Below, piece by piece: positions 7,106 through 17,545 of a stretch of DNA of 64,000 nt. Position 1 is the first letter of the stretch, and each line of letters begins with the position of its first letter. The position numbers and the translations under genes are program-made. The DNA comes from Chloracidobacterium validum (lineage in GTDB: Bacteria; Acidobacteriota; Blastocatellia; Chloracidobacteriales; Chloracidobacteriaceae). The stretch is from NCBI RefSeq assembly GCF_018304825.1, contig NZ_CP072648.1, positions 479,501 through 543,500 on the forward strand, read 5' to 3'. The notes beneath the pieces were generated by a model, which was given only the letters and a program-made list of their open reading frames with translations, had not been told where the DNA came from and searched no databases.

Positions 7106-10100
7106 ATGAAATCCTGTCCGAAATGTGGTGCGACCTATCCTGACGAATACAATGTCTGTCCCCAGGACGGTGCGCCGCTGGCTTCCGATAAGCCATCGGC
7201 CGTGGCGCGGGTGGTGGACGGGAAGTACCAAATCGTGCGCATGGTCGGACGCGGTGGCATGGGCGCGGTCTATGAAGCCATTCATTCCACGATGCAGCGG
7301 CGGGTGGCGCTCAAGATTCTCAATGCCGATTTGGTGTCCAATCCAGCGGCGCTCGAACGCTTTCGGCGGGAAGCCCTTCTCTCCGGCCGCCTCAAGCACC
7401 CGAATGCCATCACCATTTATGACTACGGCATGAGCGCGATAGGCGAAGCCTACATCGTCATGGAGTTCCTCGAAGGCCACAGCCTGGGGCAGGAACTCCA
7501 GCAAGCCAAAACGCTTTCGCCGTTGCGCGTGGTGTCGGTGCTGGCGCCAGTGTGTGACGCTGTTCACGCGGCCCATGCCGAAGGGATTATTCACCGCGAC
7601 CTCAAGCCCGCCAACATCATGCTGGAGAAGCTACGGACCGGTGAGACCGTCAAGGTGCTCGATTTTGGGATCGCCAAGCTGGCGATGAACAACCCCAGCC
7701 TGATGAATCTGACCGGCACGGGCATCATCGGCACGCCACAGTACATGTCACCGGAACAGTGCCAGGCGCACCGGATTGATGGACGCTCGGATGTGTACAG
7801 CATTGGCGTGATTGCCTACGAGATGCTCACCGGCAAGCTGCCGTTTGACGAACCCACGCCGCTGGCAACGGTCATCGCCCAGGTCAAGCAGAAACCCAAG
7901 CCGGTGCGCGAGTTGCGTCCAGACATTCCGCCCGCGCTCGAGGCGGTGGTGATGCGGGCGCTCGAAAAATCACCGGCCAATCGCCACCAAACCGCCGAAG
8001 AACTGTCTGAAGCTTTCCGCACCGTGCAGCGTCAGTTGTCACCGGGTGGAGCGGTCATTTCAACCCCCCCGGCGCTTGTGGCCTTGGCGTCGGAGTCACC
8101 ACCGGCACAGGAGCCATTCACCCGAATCGTGCCCGGCGAGCTGCCTCCCCCGGTTGGAGCCGGCGCCGCCGGACCAGATACCGTTCGCCCCCCAACCGGC
8201 ATGAGTGGCGGTGAGTTCATCGGGCGCACCCCAGAACTTGGGGTCCTGATTGCCGCTTGGCAATCGGTCGCCACCCGGCGCGGACGGCCCGTAGTCATCT
8301 TTGGAGAAGCCGGGATTGGCAAGACCCGACTCATCGAGCAATTCCTTATCCGGTTGGAAGATGTGGGTGAAGGCCAGCCGATGTTACTGCGGGTGCGCTG
8401 CCCAGACCCAGCGCGCGCCACCGTCGGGCAACTGCCACTATCGGACCTTCGCGCTGCGGCCATGGCCTACTTCAACCCGGAGCTGCGCGCGGTGCGGTCG
8501 CTTTCGCCGGCGGATGAGCAGTTTCTCGACGGCACGTTTTTTGCCAACCTATGTGATGAAACCTATGCGACGAAACTGGCCGCGCGGTTAGCGGCAGACC
8601 GCCATAGCTTTTTCGGTGACTTGACCTATCTGTGCCGACTCCTCGCACGGGAACGTGGCGCCGTCTTCTTTGTTGACGATGCCCACCATGCGGATGCGCT
8701 CCTGCTGGATTTCGTCAGCCATCTCATGCGTCAGAGTCGGGGCGACCGCCTGCTGGTCATTGTCGCCAGTCGTCCCCTGACAAGCCTGCTCGATGGCGCG
8801 CCGCCCCTGCGCAACTGGTTGCAGTCACTCGATGAGATGGGCGGCCACGATCAGATCAAATTGTCCGCGCTCTCCAATAGCGAAATCCGCCTGATGGTCG
8901 AGGGGTTGCTTGGAGCGCAGGTGCAACTGCCGGTGAGTGTCGCGCTGATGCTGGCCGAAGAAACCAAGGGCAACCCCTATTACGTCTGTGAAGTCGTCAA
9001 CACGATGATTGCCAATGGGCAAATCTCCCATGGCGAGGAAACCGGCTGGGTCTGCCAGGACGTGGACGAGTTTGACCTTCCAGAGTCCATTGCCACGCTG
9101 GTCAAGCCGCTTCTGGCGCGTTTGGAGGATAAGACGGCCGACGTTCTCGCCCATGCGGCGGTGATTGGCGAAGAGTTTACCTTCGATTTGCTTCAGTTTT
9201 TGACCGAGGCGACCGAAGAAGACCTGCTCGGAACGGTCGAAAACGCGCTCAAGCTGGGCTTTATCCGCGAGATGGCCGGATGGCGTGAAGACCGCTACAG
9301 CTTTGTCAACTCGATGTTGCACCGGGTGCTGTATCGGCGCATGACGCGGCGGCGGCGGAAACGGCTTCACGCGCGAATCGCCGAGCGGCTTGAGCAACAG
9401 TTGGCTTCGCCACGCGCCTCGGCGGCCGGACTGGGGCGGCAGGATTTCACCGCCGGCGATCTGGCCTATCACTACTTTCGCGCTGAAGAGTGGCGCAAGG
9501 CGATTGAATATGCCATCGAGGCCGGTTACGCCCGCTGGAGTGTCTATGCCTTTGCCGATGCCGGAAAGTTTTTCGGATGGGTGGCCCAAGCCCTCAGTCG
9601 GTTGCAGGGCGACGATACTGGGCCGCTGAGTCCAAGTGACGAAGCGCGCTATCGGCTGACCTATGGCACGCTGCTGATCGAGTGCGCGCAACCCGATGAC
9701 GCCCGCCACGAGTTGGAACGAGCCTTGGCGCTCTGTCAAGAACACAACCTAAATTGGTTAGGTCGGACGCAGGTCGGCATGGCGCGGCTGTATAACCTGA
9801 CTGGCGATGCTGATGGCGCGCTCAAGCTGGCGACGGCGGCGCTTCCCGTCCTACGCGCACAGGATGATGCCGCCGGACTCTGTTTGGCGTTGCTGACCGT
9901 CGCTGCCGCGCAAGTTGAGCGGGGGCGCCCGACAGCCGCGCTCGAAGCGGTTGATGAAGCCATGTATATCGCCGAGCGCGCGGGAGATCGCAGCAGCCAA
10001 GCCGCGGCTCGGCTTGGCAACGCGATTGTCAACGCGCGCCGGGGAAAGCTTGCCGAAGCGGTGTCGGATGCCCGGCAATCGCTGGCCATCGCCCGCAACG

Positions 10101-12088
10101 CAGGCAACATCTTTGAGGAACGGCGCGCTCTGGCGCTGCTTGGCGAAGTCAATCTCCAGCTCGCGCACCTGGATGAAGCGCAGGAATGCTACGCCGGCGC
10201 GCTGCGCATTGCCTACGCGCTTGGTCATCGCCAGGGTGAGTCGGTGGCGCTCAATGGTTTGGGCGAAGTCTTCATGCGGCGCGGCAGCGACACCGAAGCG
10301 CTGGAATACATCCAGCAAGCGGTGGATATTGCCCGCGACATCGGTGATGGAACCGCCGAAGCCCGCTACTTACTCAACGTAGGGCGCATTCGAAGGCGGC
10401 GCAGTGATGTCAAATCCGCCCTCAGCACGCTTCAGGCGGCGCTCCTGCTGGCTGAAACGATGGAAGTGCCACAAATCGAGGCAGAGATTTTGGCCGAAAT
10501 TGGCGATGCCCAACGAGCCGAAGGTGACCTTGCCGCGGCTGAATCCTGCTATGTGCGGGCATGTGAGCTGGCACGCGAAGTGGAGTCCCCGCACGTGCGA
10601 TGGAGTGCCGCCTATGGTTTGGCAGAGTGCCTCGTCCAGCGCCAGGACTTCGCCCAGGCGCAGGCCGCCCTTGAGGAAGCCCTGTCCGTGATTGCATCCC
10701 TTCAGTCGAACCTCCCAGACGACATCGTGGCGGCCACATTCCTGGAAAACAAACGCCCTGTTTTTGACCTCAAGGTTCGACTCGACCGCATGTTGGCTAC
10801 CACGCCAGCCCAGTCTGAACCACCCAAGGCCGCGCCCACCAAGGCCCTGCCGGACAAAGCCGCGCCGACCAAGCTGATGAGTGAGGTCAGTGCCGCCGAA
10901 GGCTCGATGGTTGCCGGGGAGTTGCTGCCCCCGGCCGCGTCCTCGGTAGCCGCGGATGCACCACCCTCGACCAGCGCGAAGCCACGGGCCAGCGTGAAGC
11001 CACAGGTCGGCGAGACCAAAGTACTTGGCTCGACAGCGCCGCGTGGGGCGGTACCTTCGGCCGAAATGCCAAGCGATATAGACGCGCTTCGCATGGATGC
11101 CAAGCGGAATCCTGGACAGCCAGGCGAGATTAGCGAATTTTCACTTGAAGAGTTACTCAATGACGTTGCGGCGTTTGCCGAGAATCTTGGCATGGGTGAG
11201 CTTTTCAACAGCGGTCGCCTCGCCGATGCCATCGTGCCGGTTGAAGACCGAAGCCGGGCCCCAGACATCCGGCCGCATTCAGCTCGTCCGACGCAACCCC
11301 ATTCGCTGCAAAGTGTCTTGCACAGCGTCGTGTCGCTGGAGTCCACTTGGCGTGAAATGCTCCAGACGGCGCGCGCAACCGGCGACCGCGACATCGAGCG
11401 CAAAGGTTTGATGCTGATGGCCTCAGCTTTTCACAGCCAGGGCGAAGTGGCGCGCGCGCGCGATTGCTACCAACGGGCAGTTCAGATCATGCGCGAAGTC
11501 AATGACCGCGCAAGCGAAGGGGCGATGCTCAACAACATTGGGGATACCTTTCGGCAAGAGGGACGTTATGCCGACGCTCTGGCTTACTACCGCTTGGCGA
11601 TTCGGAGTGCGCGTGAAAACAAAAACCAGCGTGTGCTTGAAATGGCGCTGGTGAATGCGGCGCAGATGTATGCGCGAACCGGCAACCTCCGTGAGGCCAG
11701 CCAGATGTTGGATGAAGCCCAAGTCATCAACCGAACCACCAGTGACGCCCAAGTGCGCGCTGAAATGCTCCAAACCATGGGCGAAGTTCACCTCGTTCGC
11801 AAGGAACTCACCCTTGCCCTTGACCGCAGCGTGGCGGCGGCGGCGGCGGCACGAGAACTCGGCGATACCGACGTCGAGTGGCGCGCTCAGTGGGTCATTG
11901 CCCGTTGTCGCTGGGCGCGGGGAGAGCGGCTCGAAGCCCTGACGGCCGCCGACCTCACGTTGCAGGCGCTCGACCGCCTGCTCGGAGAAGCCAATCCCCA
12001 CGACCAACGGCGACTGGCGCGTGAGCGCGGCGACATTGGCGCGGTCGTGGACGAATGGCGGCGAATCACCGATGACTTCCTGGTTTGA
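7106..12088 (+). CDS. Giant serine/threonine protein kinase with AAA-type ATPase and TPR repeats (1660 aa)
   Basis: Domains in order: a zinc-ribbon-like CPKCGATYPDEYNVCPQDG (residues 4-22); a Hanks-type kinase (about 35-300) with GRGGMGAVYEA, VALKIL, HRDLKPANIM and DFGIAKL all intact; a Pro-rich linker; an AAA/STAND-like ATPase with Walker A GEAGIGKT (about 400-407) and Walker B VFFVDDAHHAD; a helical region; a TPR block (about 780-1220); an Ala/Pro/Lys-rich linker; and a second TPR block (about 1400-1560). There are no membrane spans, so it is cytosolic. The architecture resembles large signalling scaffolds in Acidobacteria and Myxococcota. Inputs and substrates are unknown. The stop overlaps the longest frame of the next gene. 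Confidence 0.93.
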   Translation: MKSCPKCGATYPDEYNVCPQDGAPLASDKPSAVARVVDGKYQIVRMVGRGGMGAVYEAIHSTMQRRVALKILNADLVSNPAALERFRREALLSGRLKHPNAITIYDYGMSAIGEAYIVMEFLEGHSLGQELQQAKTLSPLRVVSVLAPVCDAVHAAHAEGIIHRDLKPANIMLEKLRTGETVKVLDFGIAKLAMNNPSLMNLTGTGIIGTPQYMSPEQCQAHRIDGRSDVYSIGVIAYEMLTGKLPFDEPTPLATVIAQVKQKPKPVRELRPDIPPALEAVVMRALEKSPANRHQTAEELSEAFRTVQRQLSPGGAVISTPPALVALASESPPAQEPFTRIVPGELPPPVGAGAAGPDTVRPPTGMSGGEFIGRTPELGVLIAAWQSVATRRGRPVVIFGEAGIGKTRLIEQFLIRLEDVGEGQPMLLRVRCPDPARATVGQLPLSDLRAAAMAYFNPELRAVRSLSPADEQFLDGTFFANLCDETYATKLAARLAADRHSFFGDLTYLCRLLARERGAVFFVDDAHHADALLLDFVSHLMRQSRGDRLLVIVASRPLTSLLDGAPPLRNWLQSLDEMGGHDQIKLSALSNSEIRLMVEGLLGAQVQLPVSVALMLAEETKGNPYYVCEVVNTMIANGQISHGEETGWVCQDVDEFDLPESIATLVKPLLARLEDKTADVLAHAAVIGEEFTFDLLQFLTEATEEDLLGTVENALKLGFIREMAGWREDRYSFVNSMLHRVLYRRMTRRRRKRLHARIAERLEQQLASPRASAAGLGRQDFTAGDLAYHYFRAEEWRKAIEYAIEAGYARWSVYAFADAGKFFGWVAQALSRLQGDDTGPLSPSDEARYRLTYGTLLIECAQPDDARHELERALALCQEHNLNWLGRTQVGMARLYNLTGDADGALKLATAALPVLRAQDDAAGLCLALLTVAAAQVERGRPTAALEAVDEAMYIAERAGDRSSQAAARLGNAIVNARRGKLAEAVSDARQSLAIARNAGNIFEERRALALLGEVNLQLAHLDEAQECYAGALRIAYALGHRQGESVALNGLGEVFMRRGSDTEALEYIQQAVDIARDIGDGTAEARYLLNVGRIRRRRSDVKSALSTLQAALLLAETMEVPQIEAEILAEIGDAQRAEGDLAAAESCYVRACELAREVESPHVRWSAAYGLAECLVQRQDFAQAQAALEEALSVIASLQSNLPDDIVAATFLENKRPVFDLKVRLDRMLATTPAQSEPPKAAPTKALPDKAAPTKLMSEVSAAEGSMVAGELLPPAASSVAADAPPSTSAKPRASVKPQVGETKVLGSTAPRGAVPSAEMPSDIDALRMDAKRNPGQPGEISEFSLEELLNDVAAFAENLGMGELFNSGRLADAIVPVEDRSRAPDIRPHSARPTQPHSLQSVLHSVVSLESTWREMLQTARATGDRDIERKGLMLMASAFHSQGEVARARDCYQRAVQIMREVNDRASEGAMLNNIGDTFRQEGRYADALAYYRLAIRSARENKNQRVLEMALVNAAQMYARTGNLREASQMLDEAQVINRTTSDAQVRAEMLQTMGEVHLVRKELTLALDRSVAAAAAARELGDTDVEWRAQWVIARCRWARGERLEALTAADLTLQALDRLLGEANPHDQRRLARERGDIGAVVDEWRRITDDFLV

Positions 12089-12168
12089 GCGCCATCTGCG
12101 TTCGCCCCTGTTTCCTGTTCGCGGATGCCCAACCCCCACACAATCCAAAGCCCGCGGGAGATGACACC

Positions 12169-14433
12169 TTGATAACGGCTTCCTCTCCGGCGACGGCGAC
12201 TGGAGCGACCCGGCTGCTGCGCCGGCCCATCGTCATTGGGACGCTCATCTACCTGCTGGCCTTTATCGTCCGGCTGTCCAACTTGGGCGGCGTCTTCACC
12301 GATGTTGGCATTTTTCCAATTTCAACCGATTCATTTTACCACCTGCGCCGTATTCACTGGGCCGTGACGCATGGGTTGGAAGTGCCGGATTTTGATCACT
12401 ATGTCAACTTCCCCGACGGTGCGAACGTCAACTGGCCGTTCGGCTTTGATTGGCTTTACGCGGCTGCCGCTCAGGGGTCCTATGCGCTTGTTCACGGGAG
12501 TGCGCAGCCCGATGAAGGTTGGATCACTGCCGTGGCGTGTCTGTTGACGCCGCTCATCGGTGCGTTCACGCCGTGCCTTGGCTACCTCGTGGCCGCGCGC
12601 TTGGCCCACGCCTGGGCTGGTATCGCGGCCGGATTCATCCTCATTTGGCTGCCTGCTCTGTGGGTCGTGTGTGCGGTTGGCTATGTTGACCACCACGTTT
12701 TTGAGTCCCTGTGTGTCGGGTTGTACCTATGGGCTGTCGCGCGCGCGCGTCCGACCTGGCGGCATGGTGTCTTGGCTGGAAGCGCCATGGCTGTCGGGCT
12801 ACTGTGCGCCACGATTATGCCCTTGCTCATCGGTTTTCATGCGTTGGTCACGGCGACTTGGTGGGTAACGCACCGAAAAGAGCCAGCGACGCATCAATCC
12901 CACGTACGAGTCAGCCTTTGTGCCTGGTTCACGCTCTTGGTATGGGTAGCGCCGTTTGTTGCCACGCGGATTGCCGAACCCCATGGCGTCAATCCATCGT
13001 TGGCAACGGCCTGGGTGGTGGCGCTTGGCGCAGCCGGCGTGACCCTAGCCGCTGTCGGTTGGACTGCGGGCTTTACGCGCCAGAACGTTTGGTGGGGGCT
13101 GGCCTGGCTTGGGCTGGGCCTCGGTGTGTTGCCGCGGGTTGTTCTGGCCGATGTCTGGCGCTTTGCGCGCTATGGCGTGATGCATCTGGTGGCCGCTGAC
13201 CCGTGGCTGGCCACCATCTTTGAGAGTCAACCGCTGCTCCGCTCTTCCTTTTTCGATACGACGAACAACTACACGGGATTTTTTTGGCTCTTGCCGGTCG
13301 CGTGGTTCAGTGTGGCCAGCCGGGCCTGGTTGAAGCCGATCCACGCCGCCAGCCGCTTGTGGGTGCTCCTGCTTTTTTCCATCACGACGACCGGACTGGC
13401 TCTGCTCCAACTCAAGTTCAGCGGTCTGTTTGCGGTTCCATTTGCGGTGGTGGTTGGGCTTGCGCTCGCCGAGCTGCCGAACCGGTTGGCGCGGTTGCCA
13501 CAAGTCAGCCCACGTCTTCAGTTGGCATTGCCCCTTGCCCTGTGTATCGGGATGCTTGCGCCCACCATCCACTTCACGCTGGGTGCGCCGACCTACATCG
13601 TGTCACCAAGCGGCGCGTTTGTGGATGTCGAGCCAACCCTGCGCTGGCTGGCGACCCACACGCCGGCGACGAGCCTCCGGGGCGACCAGCCAGATGATTA
13701 CGCCGTTTTGTGTGACTGGACGCCCGGCCACTGGGTGATTGGGGTAGCCGGCCGGCCGACCGTAGCTTCTCCACTGGGTCACACGACACCGCTCCGTGGT
13801 GGCATCCGGGATGCCGCCGCGATGTTTGTCCTTCCGCCAAGTGAGGCCTTCCAACTGATGGATGCTCGGCGGGTACGCTACGTCTTGGTGACGCCCTGCT
13901 CCCCCAAAGCACTGGCGCGAGATGCGGCATGGAACCCTGAAACCAGTACCTCCGCGCCCTGGGAAGATTGGAATGAACGCCTCAAAGGTTCACTCTATGC
14001 GCACTTAGTGGCCAAGGAAGGGGTGCCTCAGGGCGACACGGTCCTGACCCAACTCCGCCTGGTTTATGAAAGCGACTTTGAAACTGAGTACCCACTCTTC
14101 ACCCAGTATCACGCTGCCGGGAAGGTCTTTGAGCGCGTGCCGGGCGCGGTGGTGACCGGGCGCACGAAGCCAGGCGCGCGCATTGAGATTAAGACGCGCA
14201 TCCGAACCTACTTCCGGCGCGAGTTCGACTACAGGGATGAAGTCCAGGCTGACGAGCAGGGCTACTTTGCGCGGCGCGTGCCTTACGCGCAGCAAGTGTC
14301 ACCGACGACAACCCTTGCCGCCAATGCGCCGTACCAGATTGTGACGCCGGACGGCATCTTTACGGCCACCGCCACGGAGGCCGATGTCCAGCAGGGGCGC
14401 GCGCTTCAGTTGAGGCGTCTGGATGGCGAGTGA
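12169..14433 (+). CDS. Polytopic membrane protein resembling STT3/PglB-type oligosaccharyltransferases
   Basis: About a dozen hydrophobic segments, with an early DSFYHLRR motif and the segment FPDGANVNWPFGFDW that recall the catalytic DxD-type loop and lumenal loops of STT3/PglB proteins and GT-C glycosyltransferases. The C-terminal 250 residues are soluble and probably periplasmic. I prefer TTG at 12169, because GGGAG ends 8 bases before it; the frame also runs upstream to TTG at 12085, overlapping the kinase stop. The 3' end overlaps the convergent gene by 28 bases. It lies between two kinase genes and may transfer glycans to proteins or lipids, which is inference from the family. Confidence 0.75.
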   Translation: MITASSPATATGATRLLRRPIVIGTLIYLLAFIVRLSNLGGVFTDVGIFPISTDSFYHLRRIHWAVTHGLEVPDFDHYVNFPDGANVNWPFGFDWLYAAAAQGSYALVHGSAQPDEGWITAVACLLTPLIGAFTPCLGYLVAARLAHAWAGIAAGFILIWLPALWVVCAVGYVDHHVFESLCVGLYLWAVARARPTWRHGVLAGSAMAVGLLCATIMPLLIGFHALVTATWWVTHRKEPATHQSHVRVSLCAWFTLLVWVAPFVATRIAEPHGVNPSLATAWVVALGAAGVTLAAVGWTAGFTRQNVWWGLAWLGLGLGVLPRVVLADVWRFARYGVMHLVAADPWLATIFESQPLLRSSFFDTTNNYTGFFWLLPVAWFSVASRAWLKPIHAASRLWVLLLFSITTTGLALLQLKFSGLFAVPFAVVVGLALAELPNRLARLPQVSPRLQLALPLALCIGMLAPTIHFTLGAPTYIVSPSGAFVDVEPTLRWLATHTPATSLRGDQPDDYAVLCDWTPGHWVIGVAGRPTVASPLGHTTPLRGGIRDAAAMFVLPPSEAFQLMDARRVRYVLVTPCSPKALARDAAWNPETSTSAPWEDWNERLKGSLYAHLVAKEGVPQGDTVLTQLRLVYESDFETEYPLFTQYHAAGKVFERVPGAVVTGRTKPGARIEIKTRIRTYFRREFDYRDEVQADEQGYFARRVPYAQQVSPTTTLAANAPYQIVTPDGIFTATATEADVQQGRALQLRRLDGE

Positions 14434-16418
14434 ATCACCCGGCGAAGACGCTCGGCCAAGGCTTTGGCGGTTGGGCGCTCGACCGGCTGTTTGGCCAGCG
14501 CCGCACCGATGGCCTCAACCAGCTCGCTGGGGGCATCGGGTCGCCAATCCCGAATCGCTGATGGCGTGGCATGCAAAATGGCGTCGAGAACTTCGTAATA
14601 CGATTTCCCCTCGAAGGGAAGCCGCCCGGTGGTCATTTCATAGAGCACAATCCCCAGGGAAAACACATCACTGGCCAGGGTTGCCTGGGCGTCGTTGGCC
14701 GCTTGTTCCGGCGACATATACGTGACCGTTCCCACCAAGACGCCTGATTCGGTAATGTCCGATACTGCCTGCAAGTGCTCATCCGAAGCTGACAAGTGCG
14801 CCCATCCGGCTGAGGCATCCAGCTTCGCTAGACCAAAGTCAATGACGCGCACGTTACCTTGGGCGTCGAGTTGCAGATTGGAAGGTTTGATGTCGCGGTG
14901 GATCACCCCAATGGCATGAGCCGCGGCGAGTGCGTCGGCCGCCTGACTCCCAATTCGACAAACTTCGGCACAGTCAAAGCGCCCTTGCTCGGCAAGACAC
15001 TGCGCGAGCGTTTTACCGCGGACATACTCCATGACGAGATACGGTACACCGTCCACTTCACCAATCTCGTAAAGCGTGGCGATGTTGGGGTGATTGAGGT
15101 TGGAAACCATCCGGGCTTCGCGCAGAAAACGCTGCCGTGTTTCAGACTGATGGGCGTAGCGCGATTTCAGTACCTTGACCGCAACCTTGCGCCCAAGCTC
15201 CGCATCCCGCGCCAGAAAAACATCACCCATGCCGCCGCCGCCCAGGTGTTCTATCACCTCAAAACGCCCAAACTGGGACGGCATGGCAGTTTGTCCGTCC
15301 GGCTGAGGATCGCGTCGGAGGGTTCGGGTATCGTCCTGTGAAACAGCGCGCCGCGGTGGAGCAATCTCAATGGTCGGTGGCACAGGGGCATGCTCTCCGG
15401 TGCCACCGCTGTTACGTCCTGGGCGTGATACCACCGGCAGGAAGCGATGGGAAAACCAGCGCGCTTTTCCCGCCCCTTCGACGATGACATAGCCGGCACG
15501 TTTGAAATCCTCAAACACGTAGGTGTGTTCCCGCATCACCGGCTCGCCAGACGCCAGCGCCCGGCATACGGCCCGCTCGTCCGCCGAAAAATGCTCCCAG
15601 AGATAGCGAAAGTGCCCGCGGACTTCATCATCAAAGGCTTCTTCAATGGCGGCGTGGTCCAGATGCCCACTTTCTTGCAGTTGCTCAAAATAGATGGAGC
15701 AGGCGATTTGCAAGTAAAAAGGGAAGTTGCCGCTCAACAGACGGATGTCTTCGGCGTAGGGCGCCAGCGGAATCCCGTTTGCCTCTGACGGACGAGCAAT
15801 CAGTTCGTAGGCGTCATCATCTGGGAAGGCCCGCAGGTAAATGTTGGTGAAGATATTGAAGAAAGGGGAGTCAGCAATCTGATCGGCATGACAAAGTTCC
15901 TGGAGGTCACGCCCGGATGATGTGACATAGGCCACTTCGTAGTTGTTGGCCAGTGAGCGCAAAAAGGCAAAGAAATCAGCCGAGAACGCGCGGTTCGACG
16001 TGAGAATGTCAAACTCATCAAACACCGCGATCAGCTTGCAGTGCCGGACTCGCAGAGCATCCAGCGCCGCGTGAATGCCGTCGAAGCCATACTTGCCAGC
16101 CGCCGGCAGTCCGGCACCGCGCTGAATTTCAGCCAGCCAAATGTCCAGAAAATCATCGAGCGTCATGCGCCGCCGCTGCTGCAAGTCCAAAAACACAAAC
16201 ACGTATTCCTCATGCCGCGTCAGGTATTGCTGACGCACTTGCGGTGCGCACAAGTAGTTGAGGAGTGATGATTTGCCAATCCGGCGGTCGCCGACGACGG
16301 CAATGGACTGGGGCCGCCCGGCGCCCAAGCGTGAGAAAATACGGGCCACTTCCTTACGCCGACCGTAAAACTGGGCTGGGTCGTGAATGGCAACGCGGTT
16401 GAGGTAAGGGTTGGGCAT
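14406..16418 (-). CDS. AAA-type ATPase fused to a C-terminal serine/threonine protein kinase (670 aa)
   Basis: Residues about 1-320 form a P-loop ATPase: FYGRRKEVARIFSRL, Walker A VVGDRRIGKSSLLNYL, Walker B-like LIAVFDEFDILT and a sensor-like YVTSSGRDL. Residues about 385-660 are a complete Hanks-type kinase with HLGGGGMGDVFLARD, KVAVKVLK, HRDIKPSNLQL and VIDFGLAKLD, and the activation segment VGTVTYMSPEQAA. Having the kinase at the C-terminus reverses the order seen in the 1660-aa protein upstream. No membrane segment is visible. The ATPase half resembles STAND/AAA modules that sense a ligand, so nucleotide-controlled kinase output is plausible but unproven. Confidence 0.92.
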   Translation of the reverse strand: MPNPYLNRVAIHDPAQFYGRRKEVARIFSRLGAGRPQSIAVVGDRRIGKSSLLNYLCAPQVRQQYLTRHEEYVFVFLDLQQRRRMTLDDFLDIWLAEIQRGAGLPAAGKYGFDGIHAALDALRVRHCKLIAVFDEFDILTSNRAFSADFFAFLRSLANNYEVAYVTSSGRDLQELCHADQIADSPFFNIFTNIYLRAFPDDDAYELIARPSEANGIPLAPYAEDIRLLSGNFPFYLQIACSIYFEQLQESGHLDHAAIEEAFDDEVRGHFRYLWEHFSADERAVCRALASGEPVMREHTYVFEDFKRAGYVIVEGAGKARWFSHRFLPVVSRPGRNSGGTGEHAPVPPTIEIAPPRRAVSQDDTRTLRRDPQPDGQTAMPSQFGRFEVIEHLGGGGMGDVFLARDAELGRKVAVKVLKSRYAHQSETRQRFLREARMVSNLNHPNIATLYEIGEVDGVPYLVMEYVRGKTLAQCLAEQGRFDCAEVCRIGSQAADALAAAHAIGVIHRDIKPSNLQLDAQGNVRVIDFGLAKLDASAGWAHLSASDEHLQAVSDITESGVLVGTVTYMSPEQAANDAQATLASDVFSLGIVLYEMTTGRLPFEGKSYYEVLDAILHATPSAIRDWRPDAPSELVEAIGAALAKQPVERPTAKALAERLRRVIHSPSRRLN

Positions 16419-16454
16419 GACTGTCAGTGGCGAGGGGAGCGGACGTCTAGGTTA

Positions 16455-17444
16455 TCAGCCCTGGGTTGCCGTGTGGTTGTCCGGTACGGGTCCAGCGGCG
16501 ACCGGTAGGGCTTCGACAATGCGCTCCTGGAGGATGCTGGCTGATTGGCGCATTGCCGCCAGTTCGTCTGCGTCTAGCTCAGGCAAGATGCTGCTTTCGA
16601 GGCCGTTCTCACTCACGATGCTCGGCAGGCTCAGGCAGACGCGGGTCAGTCCATATTCGCCCTGCAACCGGACGCTGACCGGCAAAACGCTGCGCTGTCT
16701 GTTGAGAATTGTCTGAACCAGCCGCGCGATGACCAAGCCAATCGCTAGGTTGGTGTAGCCTTTTCGTTCGATGATGTCGTAGGCACTGCGGCGCGTTTGC
16801 TCGAAGATGGCATCCAGTGCCGGGCGGTCATAGGGACGTCCGTTGATGACATTGCCCACCAACCGCAACCCACCGATCCGCGCATCACTCCAGACGGGGA
16901 ACTCCGTATCGCCGTGCTCGCCCAGGATGTAGGCATGAACCGAGCGTGGATCGACGCCGTAGTGTTCACCTAGTAGGGCGCGGAAGCGCGCGGTGTCCAG
17001 CATGGTGCCTGTGCCGATGATGCGCTGGGCCGGGCGCGTCGAAAGCGCCTGCGCCACGTAGGTCAGCACGTCCACCGGGTTGGTGGCGATGACCAGCAAG
17101 GCATTGGGCGCGTGCTGGTCAAGTTCGCTCAAGATCGCGCGAAAAACAGCGACATTGCGCTCCATCAAATCGAGGCGGCTTTCGCCTGGTCGTTGGCTGA
17201 CGCCGGCCGCAATGACGATGACCTGGGCTTCAGCGAGGTCTGGATAGTTACCGACGCGCACCCGCGCCGGCCCGGCAAACGTTTGCCCGTGCATGAGATC
17301 AAGCGCCTCCCCCTCGGCGCGGGACTGGTCTTTATCAAGCAGAATGATGTCGCTAGCCGTACGCTGAATAAACATCGCGTAGGCGGCTGCCACGCCGACA
17401 TTTCCGGTACCGACAATGCCAATGGTGCGCTTCTGAATCGCCAT
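16455..17444 (-). CDS. ldh: L-lactate dehydrogenase
   Basis: NAD-dependent interconversion of pyruvate and lactate. The Rossmann GIVGTGNVGVAAAYA, the aspartate in IILLDKD that favours NAD, the substrate loop AGVSQRPGESRLDL (Gln at the specificity position, which distinguishes lactate from malate dehydrogenases, where it is Arg), GTGTMLDTARFR and the catalytic His in LGEHGDTEFPVWS are all present. Length 329 aa is normal. It starts at ATG 17442-17444 and transcribes toward the ATPase-kinase gene on the same strand. Confidence 0.95.
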   Translation of the reverse strand: MAIQKRTIGIVGTGNVGVAAAYAMFIQRTASDIILLDKDQSRAEGEALDLMHGQTFAGPARVRVGNYPDLAEAQVIVIAAGVSQRPGESRLDLMERNVAVFRAILSELDQHAPNALLVIATNPVDVLTYVAQALSTRPAQRIIGTGTMLDTARFRALLGEHYGVDPRSVHAYILGEHGDTEFPVWSDARIGGLRLVGNVINGRPYDRPALDAIFEQTRRSAYDIIERKGYTNLAIGLVIARLVQTILNRQRSVLPVSVRLQGEYGLTRVCLSLPSIVSENGLESSILPELDADELAAMRQSASILQERIVEALPVAAGPVPDNHTATQG

Positions 17445-17545
17445 ATCAGGTCATAGACAAACAACGGAGGTGTATTGTACTTTAACTTACAGTGCTGCTA
17501 TTGCCCCTGCGCCGCACTGATTTCCCTGCCCCTACCTACCTCAAG

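Noticed and set aside
8825-9745. 306-aa minus-strand frame inside the giant kinase gene
   Set aside because: Fully antisense to a gene with clear domains; long opposite frames are expected at this GC content.
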